This document shows positions 34,196 to 42,134 of a stretch of DNA of 64,000 nt, one piece after another (within the stretch, counting starts at the first letter, position 1; every line of letters begins with the position of its first letter). The position numbers and the translations under genes were made by a program. The notes under the pieces are model-generated. The model was not told the origin of the DNA, searched no databases, and saw only the letters and a list, made by a program, of their open reading frames with translations. Source of the stretch: a gamma proteobacterium HdN1 (lineage in GTDB: Bacteria; Pseudomonadota; Gammaproteobacteria; Pseudomonadales; Ketobacteraceae); the NCBI GenBank assembly GCA_000198515.1, contig FP929140.1, forward strand, positions 1,834,527-1,898,526, given 5' to 3'.

Positions 34196-36029
34196 AGTTT
34201 CAGAAGTCCGTCGAAACACCCAAACGCCGGAAGCAAAGCGTGAGCGCCCATTGCTACGATTGCTGATGCTGGCATTGCCAGAGCGCCAACTCTTGATTAC
34301 AGCACTGATCCTCTTGCTGATCGCAACGGTTTGCGACGTGGCCGGCCCTCTGCTGATCCGTTATTACATCGACGATCACTTGGTGAAGGGTGATTTTTGG
34401 AGTGCTCAAGTTGCATTGATGTTATCGACTTATATCGTGTGCCTTGTAGTTGCCGCGTTATGTAGTTATCAACAGGCGATTCGTCTGAATGATGTGGCGC
34501 TAAACGTTATACAGCGCCTGCGCGAACGCGTCTATGCAAGGGCGTTGCGTTTGCCGACGCGATACTACGATGACACCCCCACAGGCACGATGATTTCCCG
34601 TATCACGAATGACACCGAGTTTGTCAAAGAACTCTTTGTACATGTCGTGGGTGCGTGGGTGCAAAATGGTTTTCGAGTGGTCGGGGCCTTTGTAGGAATG
34701 GCCTTGCTCGACGTGCACATCATGCTGCTTTGCTTGGCGTTTTTGCCTCTCGTTCTATTGATTATGGTGGTCTATCGCCGCCTAAGCACGCCGATCTATC
34801 AGAAAGCGCGCGCCTTGCTTTCCGACATCAATAGCAACCTCTCCGAATCTTTGCAGGGCGTTCGGATTGTGCAGCTATTTGGCCAGCAAAAGGAGTTCAT
34901 TCAGCGCTTCACGCGATTGACCAATGAACACTTTCGCGTTCGGCACCGCAATCTAAAATTGGATGCGGCGTTGCTCCGGCCGTTGGTGGATCTGTTGCAT
35001 AGTATGGCACTGACGGCACTCGTTTTTTATTTTGGCCAGCGTTCTTTCGTCGAAAGCGTGGAAGTTGGAATCATTTACGCATTTATCAGCTATCTGGGTC
35101 GCTTTATCGAGCCGATCAATGAGATAACGCAACGCCTAAGTGTCATGCAGCAAGCGAGCGTTGCAGGCGAGCGCGTTTTTCGCCTGCTGGATTCATCAGA
35201 AGCGCCTGAATTTGACGGATCAAAGACGCCGCCGAACCATCGAATTGAGTTCCGCAATCTGGGGTTTCGCTACCAAGATCAAGGCCCTGACGTCATTCGG
35301 TCGCTTTCACTGGAAATTCCGCCGGGAAGTTTCACCGGAATCGTCGGCCATACGGGGAGTGGAAAAAGTACGCTGATGTCGCTTTTGCTGCGCTTTTACA
35401 CGCCGCAGCGCGGTGAAATTCTATGGGGTGGCATGCGTTTAAGCGAAATTAGCCATATCGATTTGCGTACACGCATTGGGTTGGTGCCCCAAGATGCCTT
35501 CCTATTTCCGGGCACGGTGTACGACAACATCACCATTGGCAGGCTTGCCGGTGAATTGGGTGCGCGCACAAAGCCAGAAGTCCAGGCGCTCTTAGCGCAA
35601 TACGGATTAAGCGCCGCGTTTGCGGCCCTTCCACAGGGGCTAGATACTGAGCTGAGCGAGCGCGGCGCAAATATTTCCAGTGGGCAGCGTCAGTTAGTCG
35701 CACTGGTGCGTGCTTTGGTGCGTGAACCAGAAATTTTAATTCTTGATGAAGCCACCGCATCGGTAGATAGTGAAACCGAACGCCTTGTGCAGCGCGCATT
35801 GTTAGGTCTGCGCGGTAAAATGACGCTGATTGCAATCGCGCACCGGATTTCCACCATCACCGAAGCCGATCAAATCGTCGTGTTGCATCACGGCGAGCTG
35901 ATCGAAAAGGGCACGCACACCGAGTTGCTCGCCGCACACGGAGTCTACAACACCCTTTATAAAATGCAGCGCCAAGAGCTCTTGATTGCGACACAGGCCA
36001 CGACACCGCCCGCGCCATCAGAGACTTGA
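34188..36029 (+). CDS. mdlB: MdlB-like ABC exporter half-transporter
   Basis: This is the partner of MdlA, 613 residues from the ATG at 34188, which overlaps the mdlA stop. It matches E. coli MdlB in the membrane part (P-L-L-I-R-Y-Y-I-D-D, and S-R-I-T-N-D-T-E). Walker A is V-G-H-T-G-S-G-K-S, the signature N-I-S-S-G-Q-R-Q, and Walker B I-L-I-L-D-E-A with the canonical catalytic Glu. One canonical site plus one degenerate site (in MdlA) is the usual pattern of a heterodimeric exporter. tatD follows. Confidence 0.9.
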   Translation: MSEVSEVRRNTQTPEAKRERPLLRLLMLALPERQLLITALILLLIATVCDVAGPLLIRYYIDDHLVKGDFWSAQVALMLSTYIVCLVVAALCSYQQAIRLNDVALNVIQRLRERVYARALRLPTRYYDDTPTGTMISRITNDTEFVKELFVHVVGAWVQNGFRVVGAFVGMALLDVHIMLLCLAFLPLVLLIMVVYRRLSTPIYQKARALLSDINSNLSESLQGVRIVQLFGQQKEFIQRFTRLTNEHFRVRHRNLKLDAALLRPLVDLLHSMALTALVFYFGQRSFVESVEVGIIYAFISYLGRFIEPINEITQRLSVMQQASVAGERVFRLLDSSEAPEFDGSKTPPNHRIEFRNLGFRYQDQGPDVIRSLSLEIPPGSFTGIVGHTGSGKSTLMSLLLRFYTPQRGEILWGGMRLSEISHIDLRTRIGLVPQDAFLFPGTVYDNITIGRLAGELGARTKPEVQALLAQYGLSAAFAALPQGLDTELSERGANISSGQRQLVALVRALVREPEILILDEATASVDSETERLVQRALLGLRGKMTLIAIAHRISTITEADQIVVLHHGELIEKGTHTELLAAHGVYNTLYKMQRQELLIATQATTPPAPSET

Positions 36030-36060
36030 GAACGCTCGATTTGAACAAGCGGAGCTGATT

Positions 36061-36852
36061 GTGAAGCTAGTGGATACCCATTGTCATCTTGACGATCCGA
36101 GTTTACGAAATGACTTGGATTCGCGCCTTGCGAAGGCACGTACCGACGGTGTATGTGCGTATATTGTGCCGGCGATTTATCAAGAGCAGTGGCAGGAACA
36201 GGCAGAAATTGTTGCCATGCACCCTGATCTGTACAGCGCCTACGGCTTGCACCCCTGCTATATGCAAAAACATCGCAACGCACATGTGGCTGCTTTAGAA
36301 GAAAAATTAGTCGAGGAGGGCGCGATCGCCGTGGGGGAAATCGGCTTGGATTTTTATTTAGAGCATCACGACCCACATGCGCAGCAAGAAATTTTTGAAG
36401 CTCAGCTGGGAGTTGCCGCAAATCTTAATCTTCCGGTTTTGCTGCACGCGCGCAAATCCCACGATATTTTGCTCAAGTATTTACGAAAATCCAAGCTCCA
36501 GAGAGGCGGAATTGTGCATGCGTTTTCGGGGAGCCTCGCGCAAGCAGAACGCTTGATCGACTTAGGCTATTTGATCGGCTTTGGTGGTGGAGCGACCTAC
36601 GATCGAGCACAAAAGCTCCATAGCATTTTGAAAGCGCTGCCGCTTTCGGCCATTGTCCTAGAAACTGACGCGCCGGACATTCCGCCGAGTTTCGCGCGCG
36701 ATGTGCCCAATACCCCTGAGCACTTGCTTGCGATGGCCAAAATCATCGCGGAACGAAAAGACGTAAGCTTGGAAGATTTGGCTTCGGCCACCACAGCCAA
36801 CGCAGAGCGCTTATTTGGCCTGAAATTCAATAATGCGAATCTTGCGGATTGA
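36061..36852 (+). CDS. tatD: TatD-family metal-dependent deoxyribonuclease
   Basis: TatD-family proteins are metal-dependent DNases/hydrolases. I chose the GTG at 36061 with GGAG six bases upstream, giving 263 residues starting M-K-L-V-D-T-H-C-H-L-D-D. The frame extends back into mdlB. The metal ligands are visible: D-T-H-C-H-L-D, G-E-I-G-L-D-F-Y, L-L-H-A-R-K, V-H-A-F-S-G and E-T-D-A-P-D. No nearby genes form the usual tmk-holB-tatD set, so its specific family member is uncertain. Confidence 0.9.
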   Translation: MKLVDTHCHLDDPSLRNDLDSRLAKARTDGVCAYIVPAIYQEQWQEQAEIVAMHPDLYSAYGLHPCYMQKHRNAHVAALEEKLVEEGAIAVGEIGLDFYLEHHDPHAQQEIFEAQLGVAANLNLPVLLHARKSHDILLKYLRKSKLQRGGIVHAFSGSLAQAERLIDLGYLIGFGGGATYDRAQKLHSILKALPLSAIVLETDAPDIPPSFARDVPNTPEHLLAMAKIIAERKDVSLEDLASATTANAERLFGLKFNNANLAD

Positions 36853-36916
36853 CCTTGTTGCTAGGCTTTTTCTATGATGGCGGCCTTCATAAGGGTGTAT
36901 TTACCGAGGTATATTC

Positions 36917-37159
36917 ATGTCGCGCACCGCCACTGGCAAGCTGCCCGAGCCTGCTGAAACAATTATTGCTAAATTACAAGAACTTGCGGTTCGTCATCAT
37001 GTGGAATTTGAAGGGAACACTCAGTCAGGCTATGCGCGCGGCAAGGGTTTTCATATTCGGTACGAGATTGAAGGCGAGATCGCCACAGTGACCGTCACGA
37101 AAAAGCCCATTCTTGTCCCATGGAGCGTAGTAGAAAGAGCGCTCGCGAAGCTTTTCTAA
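36917..37159 (+). CDS. Small protein of unknown function (80 residues)
   Basis: I do not recognise this protein with confidence. It is 80 residues long and soluble, with a helix at about 10-28 followed by predicted strands (F-H-I-R-Y-E-I-E-G-E-I-A-T-V-T-V) and a final helix (S-V-V-E-R-A-L-A-K-L-F). The pattern is loosely like the polyhydroxyalkanoic-acid system proteins (PHA_gran_rgn family), and a MaoC hydratase follows 58 bp downstream. That resemblance is by eye only and weak. Clean ATG and codon use like its neighbours support it being a real gene. Confidence 0.6.
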   Translation: MSRTATGKLPEPAETIIAKLQELAVRHHVEFEGNTQSGYARGKGFHIRYEIEGEIATVTVTKKPILVPWSVVERALAKLF

Positions 37160-37217
37160 GACCTTCGTTTTGTGGTAATCATCTGATATTCAATCAAAAT
37201 GAAAAGAGGATGATGCA

Positions 37218-37679
37218 TTGAAAACAGTTGAACCTGCTCAGCTAGCTTCGTTTATTGGTCAGTCGATGGGCGCGTCTGAATGGTTTGCTATTGATCAGGC
37301 GCGCATCAACGCATTTGCTGATACCACGCTCGATCATCAGTACATCCACGTAGACCCTGAAAAATCCAAGGCAACGCCATTCGGCGGCACCATCGCACAC
37401 GGGTTTCTGAGCCTATCGCTGCTGCCGTTTTTTCAGGAAAGCATGGCAGGCTGGGTAATGCCGACAGGCCTGAAAATGGGTATGAATTATGGCTTTGACA
37501 AAATCCGCTTTCTTGCGCCGGTTAAAGTAAATTCACGCGTGCGCGGGGCCGCCAAGCTGAAAGACGCGGTAGAGAAAAATCCAGGCCAGTGGCTGCTAAC
37601 GTTCGAATTTTCCGTCGAAATTGAGGGGGAGCCAAAGCCCGCGTTGATTTCTGATTGGCTCGTGATGTATTTTGTTTAG
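37218..37679 (+). CDS. MaoC-like (R)-specific enoyl-CoA hydratase
   Basis: This 153-residue hot-dog-fold protein carries the MaoC/PhaJ hydratase motif F-A-D-T-T-L-D-H-Q-Y-I-H-V-D-P-E-K-S, followed by G-G-T-I-A-H-G-F-L-S-L-S-L, which contain the catalytic Asp and His. It would hydrate trans-2-enoyl-CoA to (R)-3-hydroxyacyl-CoA, linking beta-oxidation to polymer or lipid synthesis. The start is TTG seven bases after GAGGA; the nearby ATGs are out of frame. The substrate chain length cannot be read. A strong terminator follows. Confidence 0.88.
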   Translation: MKTVEPAQLASFIGQSMGASEWFAIDQARINAFADTTLDHQYIHVDPEKSKATPFGGTIAHGFLSLSLLPFFQESMAGWVMPTGLKMGMNYGFDKIRFLAPVKVNSRVRGAAKLKDAVEKNPGQWLLTFEFSVEIEGEPKPALISDWLVMYFV

Positions 37680-37714
37680 CGCGCAACAAAAAAGGGAACA
37701 AAAAAGGGCACAGC

Positions 37715-37747
37715 AAAAAAGGCGCGGTAAACACCGCGCCTTTTTTT
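37715..37747. terminator. Bidirectional rho-independent terminator
   Basis: A-run, then GGCGCGG-taaaca-CCGCGCC (37721-37740), then seven Ts. The stem has 7 perfect GC-rich pairs. It lies between converging maoC and the FadL gene, and the A and T runs suit both strands. Upstream, the aacaaaaaaggg blocks (37684-37715) are a small imperfect tandem repeat. Confidence 0.9.
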
Positions 37748-37770
37748 GTCAAACAGCCTTGATCTCTAGC

Positions 37771-39453
37771 TTAAAACTGCTGTTCAAGCGATGCCGCGAA
37801 CAGGATGGCCGTGGTTTTTGCGCTAAAGCTCATGTGCGAGTAGGGGTTGTATACTACGTCACCCGCAGTATTGCTGTTGGCGTTTTCCGACTGGCCAGCC
37901 CTTGCCTTGAACGAGGAAACCATGTAGCCAATCCCGATATCTGCGCGACTATATTTGTCGATTTGATAGCCCGCACCCAAGGTATATAGGTCGGCCGATG
38001 CGATGGGAAGCAACAAATCGACGCGGTTTTTCGGTACGGAACTTGCGCGGGGCTCGTAGCCTGCACGCAGCACGATGGCGTCGTCAAATTGGTATTCAAA
38101 CCCATACGCCGAGCTCCAAACGGACTTGTAACCACGTGGAATACGCAGCGCGTCTGGGTCAGAGTCGTTCTGGCCGGCAATGGTTTCAATCACAGAGGCC
38201 AAGTTCAGGAAGTCAACGTTGCGGTCGAATTTGAAATCCAGAGAGTTCCAGATTTTGTAATCCACCCACTTGAGGTCCATGTTGAACTTAAGTTTCGGTA
38301 CGATGCGGATAGAGGTACCGAAGTTGACCGTTTGCGGGACTTTGTAATCCAGCTCTACACTGCCTTTTTCAATCTTTTGGGCGTTGATTTGAGAAGTGCC
38401 GCCCAATAAGCCTAAAGCTGCGCCGAGCAACGGAGTGTGCTTCAGGCTGTTCATGGTTGCCAAGAACTCGTCGGAGTTGATCATCTTGAAGTCGCCTTCA
38501 AGAGTGGTCGTGCTCTCGCTGGTATAGGCAAAACCAAAGGCAAGCCAGTCTTCCGGTTCCCACAGTGCTCCAAGGTTGAAGCTCAGGGAGAGCGGATTAT
38601 CGAGTTCCAGCTCTAGATCGCCCACGGTTTCGTAAGGCCCGATGAGGCTCAGATCCAAAACGTCTTGAATGCTTTGATCCAGCCCGCTCATGGTGCCAGC
38701 AAGAAACTGTAACGTTTGCTCTGGGGCGCGGAATTTGGTTTTGATTCCCATGCCCTGCCAAGAGAACCCGATGCTGGCCCCCACAGACAGTTCATCATTG
38801 ACCTGCAAACCGATGGAAGGGGCAAAATAGGTTAAGCGTGACACCGAAACCATATAACCGTTGTAGGCCGCAGGATCGTCTTTCTCGCGCTCATAACCAA
38901 CGGCTTGCGGCGAATAGAATGCCGTTGCGAAAGTCCAGCCATAGTCTGGGTCTTCAATCGCAATACCACCAAAAGGTACTGCGAGTGCAGGAACGCTGGT
39001 TAGCCCAATGCCGGGCAGAATCAGCGCTGCGTCGGCGGTGGAACTCTTGGTGTTCTGAACCGGATCCATCTGGAAGCACTTGGATTGGTCGGGGTTAACC
39101 GCACAGGAATCACCAGCGCCGCCACGAGCGTCAATTAAGTCGTTATAGGCTTTGCGTAAATCATCCACCTCTTGCGCGCCAAATTTTGCATCCAGCTGCA
39201 TGTGCGCCATGAGGAATTTCAGTTGGCGCTCGCGCCCTTTGATTTTGGCCAAACCGGCGGGGTTAAAGTGGATCGAGTCAACGCCTGGGGGATCCGCAGT
39301 AACGGCGTGTGCAAGGCCAAGCGCTTTGGCGTTGCCAATGGTAATGTTATTGGTAATCTGGGCTTGGGCGGTCGAAGCCATAAGGGCGGCGCCGGCAATC
39401 CCTACAAAATAGGGAAGAGCCTTCATACGAAACATTTGTTGGTGCAGTCGCAT
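37771..39453 (-). CDS. OmpP1/FadL-family outer-membrane transporter
   Basis: FadL proteins take up long-chain fatty acids and other hydrophobic compounds across the outer membrane. I chose the ATG at 39453, with AGGA nine bases upstream, giving 560 residues. It begins with a signal peptide (basic start, then A-L-P-Y-F-V-G-I-A-G-A-A-L-M-A-S-T-A-Q-A). The mature N-terminus has the family segment F-N-P-A-G-L-A-K-I. The beta-barrel ends in F (L-E-Q-Q-F). It is larger than E. coli FadL, with an inserted loop near residues 115-150 that has two Cys. Its substrate is not readable. Confidence 0.9.
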   Translation of the reverse strand: MRLHQQMFRMKALPYFVGIAGAALMASTAQAQITNNITIGNAKALGLAHAVTADPPGVDSIHFNPAGLAKIKGRERQLKFLMAHMQLDAKFGAQEVDDLRKAYNDLIDARGGAGDSCAVNPDQSKCFQMDPVQNTKSSTADAALILPGIGLTSVPALAVPFGGIAIEDPDYGWTFATAFYSPQAVGYEREKDDPAAYNGYMVSVSRLTYFAPSIGLQVNDELSVGASIGFSWQGMGIKTKFRAPEQTLQFLAGTMSGLDQSIQDVLDLSLIGPYETVGDLELELDNPLSLSFNLGALWEPEDWLAFGFAYTSESTTTLEGDFKMINSDEFLATMNSLKHTPLLGAALGLLGGTSQINAQKIEKGSVELDYKVPQTVNFGTSIRIVPKLKFNMDLKWVDYKIWNSLDFKFDRNVDFLNLASVIETIAGQNDSDPDALRIPRGYKSVWSSAYGFEYQFDDAIVLRAGYEPRASSVPKNRVDLLLPIASADLYTLGAGYQIDKYSRADIGIGYMVSSFKARAGQSENANSNTAGDVVYNPYSHMSFSAKTTAILFAASLEQQF

Positions 39454-39967
39454 CTTTTTCATTCCTTTTGTGCCCAAGCATGGCCTGACCGTATGTCCTG
39501 CGCGCCTGGTCCCCCTTTTTTGTACATTAATAATTTTTTTCAGTTTAGTACGCTTACACTGCGTGAATGCCTAAAAAACATCCCTTTATTCACACGTGTT
39601 GCGGCCGCTCATTCTACGGTTAAAAAAATAGGTAAACAGTGATTGGGTCGCATGTTTTTGAGAACATTTGTGACTGGTTAGACACAAATTTCTGCGATTC
39701 CCCTTACTTTCGGCGTTGTTCGAGTACGATCTTCGAGAAAGCAGTATGCTTTTTACCAAATGTTTTGGTCATTCTACGGAAACTAATTGTGCGTTCAATG
39801 ACCGAGGGGCAGCATTCCTTATCAGTTTTGTAGCGATCATGTAACGATCGCCGTTTTGCATTTATCTTTTGTACGGCGGGGCGGTCGTGTGCGGTTGCGT
39901 GTGCCACAAAATGAATATCGCCGCGTATCTATGGAAGATTACGCGGCGAGGCGGGCGCTAAATGGCG
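39454..39967. other. Intergenic region between the tolC and FadL-family genes
   Basis: These 514 bp lie upstream of the FadL gene and downstream of tolC, both on the minus strand. I see no supported gene; a 64-codon frame on the + strand (39639-39833) has no recognisable family. The region should hold the FadL promoter. A hairpin typical of a tolC terminator is at its right end. Confidence 0.6.
39903..39948 (-). terminator. Probable terminator of tolC
   Basis: CGCCGCGTA (39919-39927) and TACGCGGCG (39940-39948) form a perfect 9-bp stem with a 12-base loop, starting 20 bp beyond the tolC stop. On the minus strand the stem is followed by the T-rich stretch ATATTCATTTT. Confidence 0.55.
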
Positions 39968-41608
39968 TTAGTTGCCATCTTTCGGTTTGGCATCTTCCGA
40001 TTTCCACGCCTTGTAAGCGTCATACAAACTCTTGTGTTCCGATTGCTTCGGCTTTACGCCAAATACTTTGGTTTCGGCTTTTAGCTTGATGCCGTCGATC
40101 TCATCCATGGTCAAGCCACCGAGTTCTTCACCTTGCACTGCTTGAGGTCCACTGCTATTGAGCCAGCTATTGAGGGTTTCGAGGTCTTCGGATGCAAGCA
40201 TACCTGCAGACTTTTTCAGGCGCAGCGTGTCAACGATATAAAGATAGCGGGACTCCGTAAGATCTTTACGGGCCTGATAAAGTTTGCGCTGGGTTGCGAG
40301 TACGTCGGTCACAGTGCGAACGCCGTTCTCGTAGCCGAGTTTCATGGAGCGATAGGCGCTGGCTGCGGAGCGAATCGCTTTGTTGCGGGCTTGCACCGCG
40401 GCAACGTCTGCGTTTACTCGCGTATGGTATTGGCGCGTTTCGCGGAGCGCGTTACGTAGCGCAAGTTCTTGGTTGTCCTCTGCTTCTTGCAGGTTAAAGC
40501 GCGCTTGGCGCTCTTGTGAACTGGTGATGCCACCTGCAAAGAGCGGAATGTTGATGGACACGCCTACGGTGGTTGCCTTGCTTTCTGTGCTGCGATCTCC
40601 GGATAGCTTGTCTTGCGCGTATTGTGCGCCAAGATCAACGGTAGGAGCGTGTTCTGAGCGCTTGGCGGTCACCATTTGGCGGTTCGCATTCACGGCAAAA
40701 CGCGAGGCGAGTAGGGTGAGGTTGCCCTTTCTGGCGTAATCTTCCCAGTCACCTACGGCATTAGGTTTCGGTGGCTCGATCGGTATATCGCTGGGGAGTG
40801 GCGTGGCCATGACTTCTTGCTCGCCGGTCATCATGGCAAGCAGCTGTTTGGCGTTGTCGTGCTCCGATTGGGCGATAATGACGGCGGCTGTCGCTAGGTC
40901 GTAGCTGGCTTGGGTTTCATACACATCGGTGTCGCGCAGCAATCCGACTTTGTAGCGATTTTTCAGTTCAGAAAGCGCGATCTGAAGGGTTTTTTGCTCG
41001 GAACGTGCAAGCTTCAGGTCTTCCTGCGTTTTGAGGACGTTAAAATAGCCTTCGGCGCTGCGCATGATTAAATCTTGCTGTGCGCTGGCGAGATTGGCTT
41101 GCGCGGCGCTGAGTGCCGATAAAGCGGCTGAATTTTGATACCAGTAATCAAGCCTGAACAAAGGCTGCTTGGCTTGTAGGGTGTAGTTCATGCGGTTATA
41201 CGATACCGAGCGCAGCGTCAACGCGTCGGTAATTTCTTGGACAAAATCACCGCATCGCCGCAGCAACGCCAAGTCGGATCCAGAAACTTGGTTATTACCA
41301 GTAAGGTTGCCAACGGCACCAAAGCCGATGGCGCAGTCGTACCCTGGAGCTTGATCGACCTCGCCCGTAGGTGCGTCCGTGTTGATGTTTGACCACGAAA
41401 CACTCAAGGCTGCGCTTGGACGTAGCATTCCTTTTGCTTGTTCTACGCGCTCTTTGTCGGATAAGAAATGGGCTTTTTTCGCGGACCACTGCGGGTCGTT
41501 TTGCTGAGCAAGTTTGAAGGTTTCCAGCAGATTGCCGGCGTGCCCGACAGGGCTGAGTGTGATTCCAGTCACAAATAGCGCAGAAAACGTCAGGTGTAAC
41601 AGCTTCAT
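39968..41608 (-). CDS. tolC: TolC-family outer-membrane efflux channel
   Basis: TolC-type trimers form the outer-membrane exit duct for type I secretion and multidrug efflux. This one is 546 residues long. It begins with a signal peptide (L-L-H-L-T-F-S-A-L-F-V-T-G-I-T-L) and G-N-L-L-E-T-F-K-L-A-Q-Q-N-D-P. Two related halves of coiled helices are visible (for example K-T-Q-E-D-L-K-L-A-R-S-E, and A-Y-R-S-M-K-L-G-Y-E-N-G-V-R-T-V-T-D-V-L). It has a longer C-terminal tail than E. coli TolC. It is divergent from the NRPS operon, so a shared role is possible but unproven. Confidence 0.92.
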   Translation of the reverse strand: MKLLHLTFSALFVTGITLSPVGHAGNLLETFKLAQQNDPQWSAKKAHFLSDKERVEQAKGMLRPSAALSVSWSNINTDAPTGEVDQAPGYDCAIGFGAVGNLTGNNQVSGSDLALLRRCGDFVQEITDALTLRSVSYNRMNYTLQAKQPLFRLDYWYQNSAALSALSAAQANLASAQQDLIMRSAEGYFNVLKTQEDLKLARSEQKTLQIALSELKNRYKVGLLRDTDVYETQASYDLATAAVIIAQSEHDNAKQLLAMMTGEQEVMATPLPSDIPIEPPKPNAVGDWEDYARKGNLTLLASRFAVNANRQMVTAKRSEHAPTVDLGAQYAQDKLSGDRSTESKATTVGVSINIPLFAGGITSSQERQARFNLQEAEDNQELALRNALRETRQYHTRVNADVAAVQARNKAIRSAASAYRSMKLGYENGVRTVTDVLATQRKLYQARKDLTESRYLYIVDTLRLKKSAGMLASEDLETLNSWLNSSGPQAVQGEELGGLTMDEIDGIKLKAETKVFGVKPKQSEHKSLYDAYKAWKSEDAKPKDGN

Positions 41609-42134
41609 AAGCGGCTTCTTTTTTTAGTAAAACGATCGGGTGGATAACGTGATGGTTCAAACTTGTCTGGCTTGAGCGGTTTGCCATTCTACATGGATTT
41701 TGTCGCTGCGCACCTCTCTGCGCGTAAAGCTTATGGCCCAAGTGTGATCTGGTTAGGGTTCATTATAGGAAGAATCCTCAAAATAGTACCGGTGTGGGAA
41801 TTTGTGCTTGGTCACAAAACAGCTGTCCGAACGGGGCTGATACGTTGTGTCTACTAGGATTATTGCGGGATTTTGCTTAAAGTAGCGCAGCATTTTTGTT
41901 GCTGTAAGGATGATCGTCCACAAAACAGGCGGCAAAAGCAGTGTTCTTGCGCAGTGTGTGTTCAGCAGCATGTAAATCATGCGCCGCATGCAAGATATGC
42001 TTAGATTAGAAGCACTTAATTTAGAAGCGTTCAGAGCCGTTTCGTAGGAGTTTGAGTACATTCTGCGAACCCGTCTATTCTGGACTGATAACGCAAAGAC
42101 AAAACAAGAAAGCCCTCGGCAGGAAAGCGAAGTT
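41609..42134. other. Divergent regulatory region between tolC and the NRPS operon
   Basis: These 526 bp hold no supported gene. A 102-codon minus-strand frame (41753-42061) has no recognisable family. Visible signals are TTAGAAGC at 42006 and again at 42021 (15-bp spacing), a weak promoter match at 42052-42081, and AGGA ten bases before the NRPS ATG. Confidence 0.6.
42052..42081 (+). promoter_or_regulatory. Candidate sigma-70 promoter of the NRPS operon
   Basis: TTGAGT (42052-42057) and TATTCT (42076-42081) are separated by 18 bp, 54 bp before the NRPS1 ATG. Each hexamer matches four of six consensus bases. The directly repeated TTAGAAGC just upstream could be an activator site. Confidence 0.35.

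Noticed and set aside
39639-39833. 64-codon + strand open frame between tolC and the FadL gene
   Set aside because: No ribosome site or family resemblance, and it is overlapped by an equal-length minus-strand frame.
41753-42061. 102-codon minus-strand open frame upstream of NRPS1
   Set aside because: No family resemblance, Cys/Arg-scattered composition and no ribosome site; it covers the likely promoter region of the NRPS operon.
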